Origin: Hamiltosporidium magnivora | Taxonomy: Eukaryota; Microsporidia; Dubosqiidae | Length of the DNA: 10,083 nucleotides | Reading direction: 5' to 3' | NCBI GenBank assembly: GCA_004325065.1 | Contig: PITI01000637.1 | Coordinates: 1-10,083 of the forward strand | Shown: positions 1 to 8,895 of the stretch, piece after piece | Layout of the letters: every line of letters starts with the position of its first letter | Position numbering within the stretch: the stretch's first letter is position 1 | Translations under genes and position numbers: made by a program | The notes under the pieces: generated by a model | Told to the model about the DNA's origin: nothing | What the model saw: only the letters and a program-made list of their open reading frames with translations | The model's database searches: none

Positions 1-2
1 TT

Positions 3-1637
3 AAAAACGAGATTACCGGCCAGAACGATTCATCCGAAAAAACCAAATCAACAGAATCAAATTCTAAAATACATTCGAACAGAGAACCGCAGCGTACTAG
101 AAATCACTACCAAAGAAAATCAACTTCTCATGGTTATCCATCCAAAATCCGAGAAAAAAGATTTGGGAAAGGTGTGAGAAGGAGCAATCCTATCATGAAA
201 AACGGAGGGAAAAAATTGAAGTCAGTAGTGCATTTACCAAACATGGTACCGCATCATGGAAATAGCGAGAAAATTTATCAACCAACCAACAATTTTATTC
301 AATTCTCCAGTTATTCACGTTTAGATATTATAGAACCATTGGTTTTTATAAACCTAATACAGAAAAATGAACTGAAAGATTTGATTCGAACAATAGAAAG
401 ATTGATTCGAAATAATAAAAAGATACAAAAACATTGCAGAAGAGCGGAAACATGGGAATATATAGATTATTTGGCTAATTTAATTGAAGCAAGTGATGGT
501 CCCTTGGAAAAATTGAATTCGAATATACTTACGAAAATCGAAGTATCAGAAGTATGTTTACAAACATATGATCAGCCTAAAAATAACCTTATGGCTATTA
601 TTAAATGGTTGACAACCATATTTAACACCACAAAATTGCTAAAAGACACTTCCTTGGTTAAAGAAATTTTTAATAAATTTAGAAGGGGCAATACTACAAA
701 GAATGAACTGCAACGATTGAACTATTTGCTGATTAAAATTGATAATTTATTAAAATCAAATGAATTGATACATAATCCACAAATCCATTTTGATAAACAA
801 CAATGTGTCAGGAAACTTAAAGAAATTTTCGAAAAAGAATTTCAAAAAAAAATTTATTGTGTTTTTCCTGATTTAGAAATGGTTCTTAATTCTTTCTTTG
901 GAAACGTGGAATATTCGATCAAACTTAGTTTAAAATCTATTTTTCCTACACTCTGTTTGATTATTTTAACTAATTTTTTATGTGAAATTTTAACTGAAGA
1001 CGAATTTTCAGGTAAAACACATTTTCTAGCTAGCCAAGCTTCATTTCCTTATATACTCTTAATTTTTCTTATAATTAGAGATTTGTTTTTTTCTTTAGAT
1101 TCTTTATCATCTATTTTAGACAATGAACAAAAAATACTTGAAAAATATATGGAAACTCTCATATTTTTATTTAGTAACCGACCTGTGGGGATAAAACCAT
1201 TTCAAGATAATTCCATATTCTTGGTTAGCCTTTTTATTTATTCAAATATGTTTTGCTTTTCAGAACTAAACAAATCACACAATTCTAAGAGTTCAAGAAT
1301 ATTTTATCTAAATTTAATAAGTTCCATAAATCAAAAAGTTTTTAATTACAGAAAAGACAGAAATAAAAACATTCAGGAACTTTATAATGATATTTATATT
1401 ATCGTCAGAAATAATTTAAATTCTTTTAAAAATATTCTGCAAAAACGAATATATTTGTTACAATTTAAATCAGATGATTCAGCTTATCAAGATATATTGT
1501 GTTGGGCGTATAGTTCTGACGTAAGAGTTCCAGAATTCAAAATAATATTTGAAAACATACTTACATTTTACAATTATTCCAGGATTTATCAAAGAGAATC
1601 ACACGAAACAGCTTTAAATCACATAGTGATGAGTTAA
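3..1637 (+). CDS. Unrecognised protein, 5'-truncated at window edge
   Basis: I do not recognise this protein. The frame is open from base 3 with no stop, so the gene very probably starts left of the window. The first in-frame ATG is at 195; the GTG at 174 is not a credible eukaryotic start. The first 60-70 visible residues are hydrophilic and rich in Ser, Lys, Arg and Asn, and bases 1-180 are about 37% GC, against about 25% further on. Counting from codon 174, residues about 50-230 look helical and charged (for example AETWEYIDYLANLIEASDG). Hydrophobic runs follow at about 256-274 (TLCLIILTNFL) and 291-303 (FPYILLIFLII), with a weaker one at 347-358, so membrane association is possible but unproven. 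The C-terminal part is again rich in Asn, Lys and Ile and ends in HIVMS. I see no zinc-finger, kinase, protease or helicase motif. The length (over 540 codons) and sustained open frame in AT-rich DNA make it a real gene; its function is unknown. Confidence 0.8.
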   Translation, partial: KNEITGQNDSSEKTKSTESNSKIHSNREPQRTRNHYQRKSTSHGYPSKIREKRFGKGVRRSNPIMKNGGKKLKSVVHLPNMVPHHGNSEKIYQPTNNFIQFSSYSRLDIIEPLVFINLIQKNELKDLIRTIERLIRNNKKIQKHCRRAETWEYIDYLANLIEASDGPLEKLNSNILTKIEVSEVCLQTYDQPKNNLMAIIKWLTTIFNTTKLLKDTSLVKEIFNKFRRGNTTKNELQRLNYLLIKIDNLLKSNELIHNPQIHFDKQQCVRKLKEIFEKEFQKKIYCVFPDLEMVLNSFFGNVEYSIKLSLKSIFPTLCLIILTNFLCEILTEDEFSGKTHFLASQASFPYILLIFLIIRDLFFSLDSLSSILDNEQKILEKYMETLIFLFSNRPVGIKPFQDNSIFLVSLFIYSNMFCFSELNKSHNSKSSRIFYLNLISSINQKVFNYRKDRNKNIQELYNDIYIIVRNNLNSFKNILQKRIYLLQFKSDDSAYQDILCWAYSSDVRVPEFKIIFENILTFYNYSRIYQRESHETALNHIVMS

Positions 1638-1673
1638 CTAAATTTTTCTTTGTGGTTTTTTTACCCTCAATTA

Positions 1674-1679
1674 AATAAA
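1674..1679 (+). terminator. Candidate poly(A) signal of the left gene
   Basis: AATAAA lies 37 bases after the TAA stop at 1635-1637. Short 3' UTRs are usual in microsporidia. In DNA this AT-rich the hexamer also occurs by chance, so the assignment rests on position. Confidence 0.4.
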
Positions 1680-1879
1680 TTATGCTTTCTAAACATATTT
1701 AAAGATTATTAGAGATTTCTTTTGTTAATCAGACGCTTTGGGTTTTAAAACTATTAAAAAAATTTTACTTGTTTATTATAGTCCTCTTTTATCTCTCGGT
1801 GTTGAGGAGGAAAGATAGAACGCTAACATATTATATCTTTGGTCGTTGTTTTAGCGTTTCAGGATCTATTCCTCTTTCA

Positions 1880-2188
1880 CGGAAAGTGGGTTTTGTGACA
1901 ACAAACCATTTCGGCAATTACAAGGTCCTTTATTCTCCACTTAAAACATCCCACTTTTATGTTCCATGTGTCATAGTCTTATTTTTAATTAGGTCATTGA
2001 TTATTGAGACAGTTATTGATTTTTTCATTTATTTCTTTTAATCTATTGCCATCCAGTATTATAGGGTATTATTTCTTAGATTCACAATAGTTTATATTCA
2101 ACCAGAAAACCAAAAAAATGAAGTTACATCAATTACACACACTTATGGCCAAACTGATAGTTTTTAAGTTTTTATTTCCTCTGCCTCA
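1880..2188 (-). pseudogene. Decayed copy 1 of an unidentified coding repeat
   Basis: On the minus strand this region matches the copy at 3217-3582 at both DNA and peptide level. One frame gives LKTISLAISVCN (from 2167), then a stop (2131-2129), then PIILDGNRLKEINEKI (from 2065), and further on a segment with GCFKWRI and AEMVCCH. Copy 2 has LKTICLAMSAYN, a stop at the same place, PIITGYNRLKETNRKL, then E-FKVSI and AILECPH. The spacing between the two main blocks differs by exactly one codon between copies, as expected for a once-coding sequence. By eye, about 74% of 43 bases match around 2028-2070 versus 3417-3459. Several stops interrupt the frame and no start is evident, so it is not functional. 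A C-x-H motif follows the lysine-rich part. I cannot name the family; a DDE-type transposase is only a loose guess. Confidence 0.6.
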
Positions 2189-3216
2189 TGTTTATATAGA
2201 ATGTGTTTGATGATTTACAGATAGATCGTGTATTGTGGTCGGTACCACGTAAAATATTTTTTTTTCAAATTTTTCCAGTATTTTTGAGCTATTCTTTTCC
2301 ATTCTTTAAAAATCATCACTAGGCTCTTCAAACAAAGAAGAAAATAGACATAATACTGGTCTGAAGACAATATAATCATTCTCTTTAATTTTTCCTCTAC
2401 TTATATGTAAATATTTGTCGGAATATCACCAAATCTATATTTATCTTGTTTTTCTGCTAATATAGATTAAAAACAATTATTAGATTATCAAATATATTTA
2501 TTGTTGGTAAACGAAAATTATAACGACTTGTGCTCATAAAAGACATAAATTTTTTAAAAATTTGAATTCATATCTAAACAAAAATTTGAATGCATTCTCT
2601 ATTTAGTTATATTATTTTGAAAAATGTAAGTATTTGATATTTAGTCTAGGGATATACATTGCACCGATAACAAACATGGTAAAAGAAAACAGTAAAAAAA
2701 GACTAGGATAATGTCTAATTAGAAATTCAGATTAGGTCCGTCTGATTAAACCAAAATCCTTAAACGTGGTAGTATATAGACAAGAGACCTGAAATTACAG
2801 CCTAAGTATCAATATTTTGATTATAAAGTCAATAATAGAGAAAACAAAAAATTAACAACTTAAAAAGCATTCAAGGAATGTTTCTAGAAAACAATCTCAT
2901 AAACTTATAAGGACCTTTTGGGCTAAGCTTATAATTTTTACTTATTTCTTTAAAATCACTATACTCTACATTGATATTCGAAATTTTTAGTATTTTAGAA
3001 TTAAAATAAGCTCATTAATAAATATTTGAATACCTGTAGCATAGATCTCATTATAATAAATGAAATCTTGAATCAATTTGGATTCGATAGATGAGATTAT
3101 ACATAAAAATGCAAACTATTAATTAAATATGTAATACATTTGAAGCTTTTACTGTTAAAACGATTGGAATCCATTCAATACAATATAAAGAATATATTGA
3201 CCGTTTTTATATCGAT
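2189..3216. other. Gene-free spacer
   Basis: I see no ORF with coding character and no tRNA or rRNA signature in this kilobase. Small elements noted: a 5-bp perfect stem GTGGT-CGGT-ACCAC at 2235-2248, and a direct repeat AAAAATTTGAAT at 2556-2567 and 2580-2591. It separates decayed copies 1 and 2 and may contain unrecognisable remains of copy 1's 5' part. Confidence 0.5.
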
Positions 3217-3582
3217 TTATACATCAGACAGAATATGAATCAAAAAAATATCATACTTTTTTAAAAAAATTACTGTCTTAGCATTCAAACACGCCGAGTC
3301 AAATATTAAAAGCTGATGAGGACATTCGAGTATTGCATGAGCTTTTTTATATAAAATACTCACCTTAAATTCCTTTTTGATCTCTCTGTGTCGAAGATGA
3401 ACACATGAAAGTTTTCTATTTGTTTCTTTTAATCTGTTGTAGCCCGTGATTATAGGGATTTGCATATAGATACCTTGTGATTTATGTCCCACTGCAATAG
3501 CGTCAACGATTTTTGCCTAATTATACGCACTCATTGCCAAGCAAATAGTTTTTAATGTGGTTATTCCCACTCCACTTTTTAT
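3217..3582 (-). pseudogene. Decayed copy 2 of an unidentified coding repeat
   Basis: This is the best preserved of the left pair. Reading on the minus strand from 3582, one frame runs 121 codons with a single internal stop (TAG, 3519-3517) before ending at 3217. Roughly nine stops would be expected by chance at this base composition. Recognisable blocks in order are SGVGITTLKTICLAMSAYN (3576-3520), then AKIVDAIAVGHKSQGIYMQI, PIITGYNRLKE (3456-3424), a Lys-rich segment with IKKEFKVSILYKK, AILECPHQLLIFD, and a hydrophobic end. The blocks match copy 1 in the same order and frame. The 91-codon stretch from 3492 lacks a good ATG start at its head (it begins with GTG), so a separate small gene is unlikely. 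Family unknown. The Gly-rich start and the later C-x-H are loosely reminiscent of DDE or MULE transposase cores, without a motif that settles it. Confidence 0.6.
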
Positions 3583-3786
3583 CTAAAATACTCGAGAAAA
3601 ATACTTATACTGACGGTATTACAGTGTTTTTATGAAAAAATATATGATAATCTCAATATCACCGAGCTTAATACAACTCTACAGTTATAAATTCATGAGA
3701 AAATTTGAAAAAGTAGAGTTCACATAGTCTTTTTCAAAGACAATAGCAAATTTTTTATCAACAAAATATATTGAACGATATAGCAA

Positions 3787-3854
3787 TATAAAATTGCAAC
3801 ATAAAGCGCAAGAATGCGACTAGCTGTTCTGTTATGTTTCACTTGCAATTTATA
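3787..3854. other. Stacked imperfect hairpin
   Basis: An outer stem pairs TATAAAATTGCA (3787-3798) with TGCAATTTATA (3844-3854), 11 bp with one bulged A. After a six-base bulge on the right side, ACATAA (3799-3804) pairs with TTATGT (3832-3837). Inside lies a small hairpin CGCA-AGAA-TGCG (3807-3818). The nesting is more elaborate than the other inverted repeats here. It could be a structured RNA, the core of a small inverted-repeat element, or chance in AT-rich DNA. Confidence 0.35.
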
Positions 3855-4036
3855 GATGCATTCAATGCAAGGAAAACACCATGAATTAAAGATAATATAT
3901 CTAGGACAAAGAAAGTTTTGTGATTTTTTATATTAAATCATAATTTAATTTCTAAAAAAGGTTTACAGCGACAGATATAAAACAAATAGAATTGTTATCA
4001 TCGAAATTGGAGATAACCGAACACGATACCATAGCG

Positions 4037-4243
4037 TCAAGTTGTAATAATTTTATCATTTTCCTTTAAGTACATCAAACAAGTATCTTTATCAAAAGAG
4101 ATAATACCTCTTATTAAAAAAGTAATATTTTGCCTTAGATCATTCATAGTTGAAAAACTTTTGTTGCAAACAACACTAACAAGAACAATTTTTTTTATAT
4201 TTTTCAAGGATACATTTAGACTACTTTGAGCAATAAAAATCAT
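4037..4243 (-). pseudogene. Short minus-strand ORF, possible remnant
   Basis: A 68-codon frame begins with ATG at 4243, directly after an in-frame TAA. The product has no recognisable domain. No CCC-type start motif precedes it. It lies about 450 bases 5' of decayed copy 2 on the same strand. Its end, TCLMYLKENDKII, shows weak resemblance in pattern to ECYWFEKSKNPII of the right-hand repeat unit (about half the bases match over 36), so it may be the eroded 5' part of copy 2. A genuine small gene cannot be excluded. Confidence 0.2.
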
Positions 4244-4755
4244 TTAATTCTCATCAAATTAAACATGAAAAACGTATGTTTAAAAAAAATCAGCAGTGGA
4301 AATACTAGGAATTGAATAAATTAAAATTATAAGTTTTTTTATTAATATTTTTAACGTTTTTTTTTCTGTGTAATTTGAATAAGTTATGGTCAAAAAATTT
4401 GTGTACAATGACCATTTTGTTTTAAAAAAAAGTTGAAAAAAACAGAGTTAAAAACTGAAAATTGTGATTATAATCATAATAACGTTTATTATTTCACTAA
4501 ATTTAAATTCTAATATTATCAATAACATATTAGACACCCAAGTTTCGATTGTATGAATTTAAATTGGGTGTAAGATTTTCTTTCTGTGCTCATGAATTTT
4601 TTACTTGTTATAATACTATAGAACTTCTCTTTTTATAACTAAAATCACAACTTTAATCCATAATAATTTATGTACTTACAGTAAACAAAATATAAAAAAA
4701 TAATTTTAGACTGTTTTCTACAATTAAAAACTTTATTCGTTATTTGTATTAAAAA

Positions 4756-4775
4756 TATAAAAATTGCCCTTGGAA
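4756..4775 (+). promoter_or_regulatory. TATA-like stretch and CCC motif before SMC3
   Basis: TATAAAAA (4756-4763) is followed by TTG and CCC (4767-4769), with the ATG at 4776, six bases after the CCC. A CCC- or GGG-like motif immediately upstream of the start codon, with an A/T-rich element before it, is a described microsporidian gene-start signature. A second TATA-like run at about 4691 is less well placed. Confidence 0.6.
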
Positions 4776-7700
4776 ATGTACATTCGAAAACTGAATATTA
4801 ATAATTTTAAAAGCTTTTATGGTTTAAACACGATAACGTTTTCATCTGGAAAAACATTTATAATTGGAAAAAATGGATCAGGAAAATCCAACTTACTTTC
4901 GGCTTTACACCTTCTTATTACACCAAAGATTCTTTCTTCAATCCAAATAGAATCGTTATTATATGAAAATTCTAATGATACTACATCATGGATTGAAGGA
5001 CTTTTTAGTAATGAAAGAGGTATTTTTCCTTCTACTGAATTTTTTACACTAAAAAGATGTTTTTCTTTGGGAAAAGACGAATATTTTTTGAATGAAAAAC
5101 ATATTTCTCATAAAGATTTAGCAGATATGTTTGAAAACTGCGGAATATCTACTTTGATTACAGAGAATCAAAATTTGGAAGAAACTAATTTGAAAGGAGA
5201 TGAAATCGAAAACATTACAAACAAAGAAAATGATTTAAAGCAAGAAGTTATGGAAAACAAAAATATGACACCGTGCCCTACCTTTTCCAATCCATTTATT
5301 TATATTCCACAAAATACTATTACAAGAATTTCTAATCTTGCTCCAAAAGATTTATATGTTCTTCTTCAAGAAATATCGGGAACTGTTTTATATGAGCAAG
5401 ATAAAGAAAGTATTAAAGGACTTCTTGATTCGACTGTACATTCAGAAAAGAAAATCGAAACATTTTACCAGACATTACAGACAAGAATGTTACATTTAAA
5501 AAGACAGAGAGATTTATTAAAAGAATACGAAAGTTTAGAAAAGAAAAAAAAATCAATTGAATATAAAATTTTTAAAAATGAAATGAGGAACATCGATAAA
5601 GAAATAAATGAAATAGAAAGTCATAAAACGATGGGAATAAATACAAAAGAAACCGAAATAGAAAGTGATTCAACTGAAGAAAACGAAAAATCATTTAAAT
5701 TACGAAATTATCGAAGTCAAATTGAAAATCTTTTAAAAAAAAGAACAAAAATTGTACAACAAAAAGAAAATTTGAAAAACGAAATTCAAACAGAATTTAA
5801 AACAACTGATATAAAAGAAATTGAAGAAAAGGAAACTTTAGAAAGTATTACTACTCAAATTCAAGAAATTGTTAGAAAAAAGGAAAAAATACAAGAAGAA
5901 TTGAAAAATGTTAAAAATTCACTTAATAATCTTCAAGAAGAACACGAAGAAAGCATTTTAAATTTGAAAGTAATGGAATATGAAGAAGGTTTCTTTAAGG
6001 TTTACGATCCTGAAAATAACGAAATCGAAATTAAAAAAACCGAAGAAAATTTAAAAATAAAAGAAACTGAATTGAAAGAATTGGAAAATAAAAAAATGAA
6101 AACAGAAAACAAAAAAAATTTGGATTCAGAAGATCTAAAAATTGAAAATTACAACTTTTTAATTGATAAACGCAAATCTTTATGGAGAGACCAGAAAAAA
6201 ACTAAAGAAAATATTTTATCACTGAAAGAAAAACTCACTACAGTGCAAAACAAAGTATATATTTCTTGTCTAAGTTATTCTTCTTATTTAGAAATAAAGA
6301 ATATTCAAGGTATTTACGGTTGCGTTTTTGAACTCATCGATATTCCAGAAGATCTTTTTAAGGCGGTAGAATCGGTTTGTAGAAATTCTTTATTTAATGT
6401 TGTTTGTGAAAATGAAGACGTAGCTACAAATGTTATTCCTAAGCTAAAAAATAGCGTTACTTTTATTCCTTTGAATCGTATTGAAATAAATTACAAATCT
6501 AAAAATATTGAAAATGCAGTACCAATAGATTCCTTTATAAAATGTGATGAGAAATTTAAAACGGTAGTAAAAATGGTTACCAAAGGTTGTTACCTTGTTT
6601 CGGATATAAAGACAGCTGTAGCTATCTCACGACTTCACAATGTAAATACAGTGACACGAGATGGTGATTATGTAAGTAGAAAGGGCGGTGTAAGTTGTGG
6701 AATCGATGGAAGAGGTTTTTTAAGGGAAATAAGAGAATTACTTGTTATGAAAGATATTAAAGAAGAGGATTTAAAAAAAATAGAGAATGAAATTTCAATT
6801 CTATCTGAAAAAATTCAATTTTTAGATTCAATCGAGACTAAAAATTCCGAGGTTTTTGATTCTTCAGACACTTTCAGCCTTCGTGTTTTGATATTATTTA
6901 TGCATAAAAAGATTAAATTATTAAAAAACGGAATATCGCAAAGTTTTATGCGATCGCATAAAAATGATTTAGAAATTTTGAAAAATAAAATTGTAAAAAT
7001 AAAATCTATGATTGAAGAAAATACGAATTTTGAACATAGTTTTACAAAGAAAATTAATGAAATTGGTGATAAAATACGATTCCTTTATAAAACAAAAGAG
7101 TACTTTGCCTTAAAAGAAGATGAAAATTATATTGATGCTGGAGTTGAAATGTTAAGGTACAAAATAACAAAACATATGGAAAGTGAGTATAAAATTCCAA
7201 CACAGGCAGATTTTTCTTCTTTTGAATTTGAAAAACAAGCAGTCAGAAAAAATATTTTAATTGAGAAAAAAATGAACATTAAAAATAAATTAAGAGAACT
7301 GGCTTCTTTCTATGAAAACAACTCTTTGGTTTTCAAAGAAGAATCCAATGAATTTCTTTATAAAAAATTAAGCGAAATAAACGAAAAATTAAAAAAATAT
7401 GCTTCCGTTAATAAACGTACAATTTCATTGTACAACAGTTGTTTTGAACAAAACGAAAGTATCTGTAAAAGAATAGAAGAATTAAAAATAGGAAAAGTCG
7501 AAATAAAAACATTTTTAGAGGAATTAGAGGAAAGAAGTAAAGAAACGATTGCTTCTACGTTTTTACTGCTTAAAAAATATTTTAAAATATTTTACAACGA
7601 TTTAATGGAAGGTAATGGCGATTTGATTTTAACTGAAAACGAAATGAAAATTATTACCCATGTAGGTGATACAGTAATGAGTGGTGGCCAAAAAACCTTG

Positions 7701-7967
7701 GTAGCATTGTCTTTATTGTTTTCTATACAAAAAATTGAACCATCTCCTTTTTACTTTTTTGATGAAATAGATGCCAATCTTGATTCAAATTCACGTAAAA
7801 AACTTCTTTCTGTTCTTAAAAATATAGAAAGTCAATTTATATTTACTACTTTTAGAAATGACATGTTAGATATTGGAGATAAATTTTTTGGTGTTCTATT
7901 TTCTGATAAAAAGTCGAGTGCCTCTGAAATTGATAAAAGTACAGCAAAAGAGTTTTTAAATGAATAA
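4776..7967 (+). CDS. SMC3: Cohesin subunit SMC3
   Basis: SMC3 is the ATPase that, with SMC1 and the kleisin RAD21/SCC1, forms the cohesin ring around sister chromatids in the nucleus. I start it at ATG 4776, giving 1063 residues that begin MYIRKL, the usual SMC3 N-terminus; the upstream in-frame TTG at 4764 is not a plausible start. The N-terminal head has Walker A GKNGSGKS (31-38), the SMC3-like stretch KDEYFLNEK (about 100-108) and the Q-loop IPQ (about 178-180). Two Lys/Glu-rich coiled-coil arms (about 220-490 and 650-900) flank a hinge (about 505-645) ending DGDYVSRKGGVSCG. The C-terminal head has signature MSGGQ (968-972), Walker B FYFFDEID (992-999), and FTTFRNDMLDIGDKFF, typical of SMC3. 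Family members are usually about 1200 residues, so the arms are shortened. A hydrophilic insert lies at 126-171, and the tandem lysine pair acetylated by Eco1 is reduced to one lysine. No intron is needed. Codon use is strongly A/T-ending. Confidence 0.96.
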   Translation: MYIRKLNINNFKSFYGLNTITFSSGKTFIIGKNGSGKSNLLSALHLLITPKILSSIQIESLLYENSNDTTSWIEGLFSNERGIFPSTEFFTLKRCFSLGKDEYFLNEKHISHKDLADMFENCGISTLITENQNLEETNLKGDEIENITNKENDLKQEVMENKNMTPCPTFSNPFIYIPQNTITRISNLAPKDLYVLLQEISGTVLYEQDKESIKGLLDSTVHSEKKIETFYQTLQTRMLHLKRQRDLLKEYESLEKKKKSIEYKIFKNEMRNIDKEINEIESHKTMGINTKETEIESDSTEENEKSFKLRNYRSQIENLLKKRTKIVQQKENLKNEIQTEFKTTDIKEIEEKETLESITTQIQEIVRKKEKIQEELKNVKNSLNNLQEEHEESILNLKVMEYEEGFFKVYDPENNEIEIKKTEENLKIKETELKELENKKMKTENKKNLDSEDLKIENYNFLIDKRKSLWRDQKKTKENILSLKEKLTTVQNKVYISCLSYSSYLEIKNIQGIYGCVFELIDIPEDLFKAVESVCRNSLFNVVCENEDVATNVIPKLKNSVTFIPLNRIEINYKSKNIENAVPIDSFIKCDEKFKTVVKMVTKGCYLVSDIKTAVAISRLHNVNTVTRDGDYVSRKGGVSCGIDGRGFLREIRELLVMKDIKEEDLKKIENEISILSEKIQFLDSIETKNSEVFDSSDTFSLRVLILFMHKKIKLLKNGISQSFMRSHKNDLEILKNKIVKIKSMIEENTNFEHSFTKKINEIGDKIRFLYKTKEYFALKEDENYIDAGVEMLRYKITKHMESEYKIPTQADFSSFEFEKQAVRKNILIEKKMNIKNKLRELASFYENNSLVFKEESNEFLYKKLSEINEKLKKYASVNKRTISLYNSCFEQNESICKRIEELKIGKVEIKTFLEELEERSKETIASTFLLLKKYFKIFYNDLMEGNGDLILTENEMKIITHVGDTVMSGGQKTLVALSLLFSIQKIEPSPFYFFDEIDANLDSNSRKKLLSVLKNIESQFIFTTFRNDMLDIGDKFFGVLFSDKKSSASEIDKSTAKEFLNE

Positions 7968-7974
7968 TTAGTTT

Positions 7975-7980
7975 AATAAA
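7975..7980 (+). terminator. Poly(A) signal of SMC3
   Basis: AATAAA begins eight bases after the SMC3 TAA (7965-7967). Very short 3' UTRs with a signal this close are typical of microsporidian genes. Confidence 0.55.
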
Positions 7981-8207
7981 AGTACGATTTTTTAAAAATT
8001 TAAATTTTTTTAATTTTGGTACCTTTTATTTCCATTTCTTTAAAAAAAACTGATAAAGTTTTAATTTAATATCAAATATTCGAAAATTGCTTTAACCTTT
8101 TGGACTGAATTTGATTTGAAATTCTTAAAAAACTAGTAATTGTTTTCTTGAATTCACTAACTGACTTATAATTTCTCATTGTTTTTATTTAGGCTTTTAT
8201 ACCCTCA
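7981..8207. other. AT-rich spacer after SMC3
   Basis: No ORF or RNA gene is seen. The stretch is dominated by A and T runs and leads into the first fragment of decayed unit 3. Confidence 0.4.
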
Positions 8208-8895
8208 CCTGGTCTGATGCTCACATGTTTTTTTTATTCTTTCGTATGTGAATTTTTTGACCGATGTGGAACGATTTCGCAATAAAAATTCGGGATTTTT
8301 AAATATCTCATTTTAATCCTTGTGTTTATTTACTTTTGATTTTCAAAGCTTCAGTTCGGTGTGATCTAGTTTTTCGGTTCATTTTAATTTATATTTTTAC
8401 TTATTCCTTTTAATTCGTTGGTATTTATTCGTGTAAAGTGTTTTCGTAATAAGAAAAAAAAATGTTTTAAGCAATAAAATATTAGTTAATTCAAAAATTA
8501 TATAAATTCCTTGTTCTTTTTATCGAGAATAATTTAATTTAAACAGATATAAAATTTCATATTGTTTTAACAATATTGCTTTTGCAATTATTAATAAGAA
8601 TGTGAATAAAATGGACAGATAAAAGTCAAAAAAAAGATTAAAAATATCATACATTCGTTTTGTAAAGGTAAAAAAAAAGCTTAAAAGAGAATTCTAATAA
8701 ATTTATTTGGTAGAATTTTTCGAGTTAAATTTGAAAAGGTAATAATAATATTTTTTAAGGCTTTATTGTGATGTACTAATATCTAGAAAAGATGATTATC
8801 AATGGTCAAAGTAAATATTTTTTTAAAACAATCAAACTTTTAAGTGTTTTATGTTCTACTTCTGCACTCTATTAGTTCTATAAGATTTATGAAGA

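Larger units (their letters stand above)
3583..4755. other. Gene-poor spacer upstream of SMC3
   Basis: No intact gene is visible. The stretch holds the stacked hairpin at 3787-3854, a short minus-strand ORF at 4037-4243 and two small inverted repeats. One is AACTCTAC at 3675-3682 paired with GTAGAGTT at 3713-3720. The other is ACACCCAA at 4534-4541 paired with TTGGGTGT at 4564-4571, about 200 bases before SMC3. The final 500 bases are extremely AT-rich, with long A and T runs. Confidence 0.5.

Noticed and set aside
174..194. GTG at 174 as start of the left gene
   Set aside because: Non-ATG start in a eukaryote; the frame is open upstream to the window edge.
1769..2041. 90-codon plus-strand ORF
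   Set aside because: It begins with TTG and contains no ATG, has no domain, and is antisense to decayed copy 1, whose minus-strand frame is conserved with copy 2.
3217..3492. Intact 91-residue minus-strand gene
   Set aside because: The frame starts with GTG, continues upstream through one stop with conserved peptide, and has a diverged partner at 1880-2188, so it is part of a pseudogene.
3217..3582. Named transposase (piggyBac or MULE type) for copy 2
   Set aside because: Only loose pattern resemblance (Gly-rich block, C-x-H); the catalytic acidic residues cannot be placed with confidence.
4764..4775. In-frame TTG upstream of SMC3 as the start codon
   Set aside because: The family starts at MYI, the ATG at 4776 gives exactly that, and the CCC start motif lies between the TTG and the ATG.
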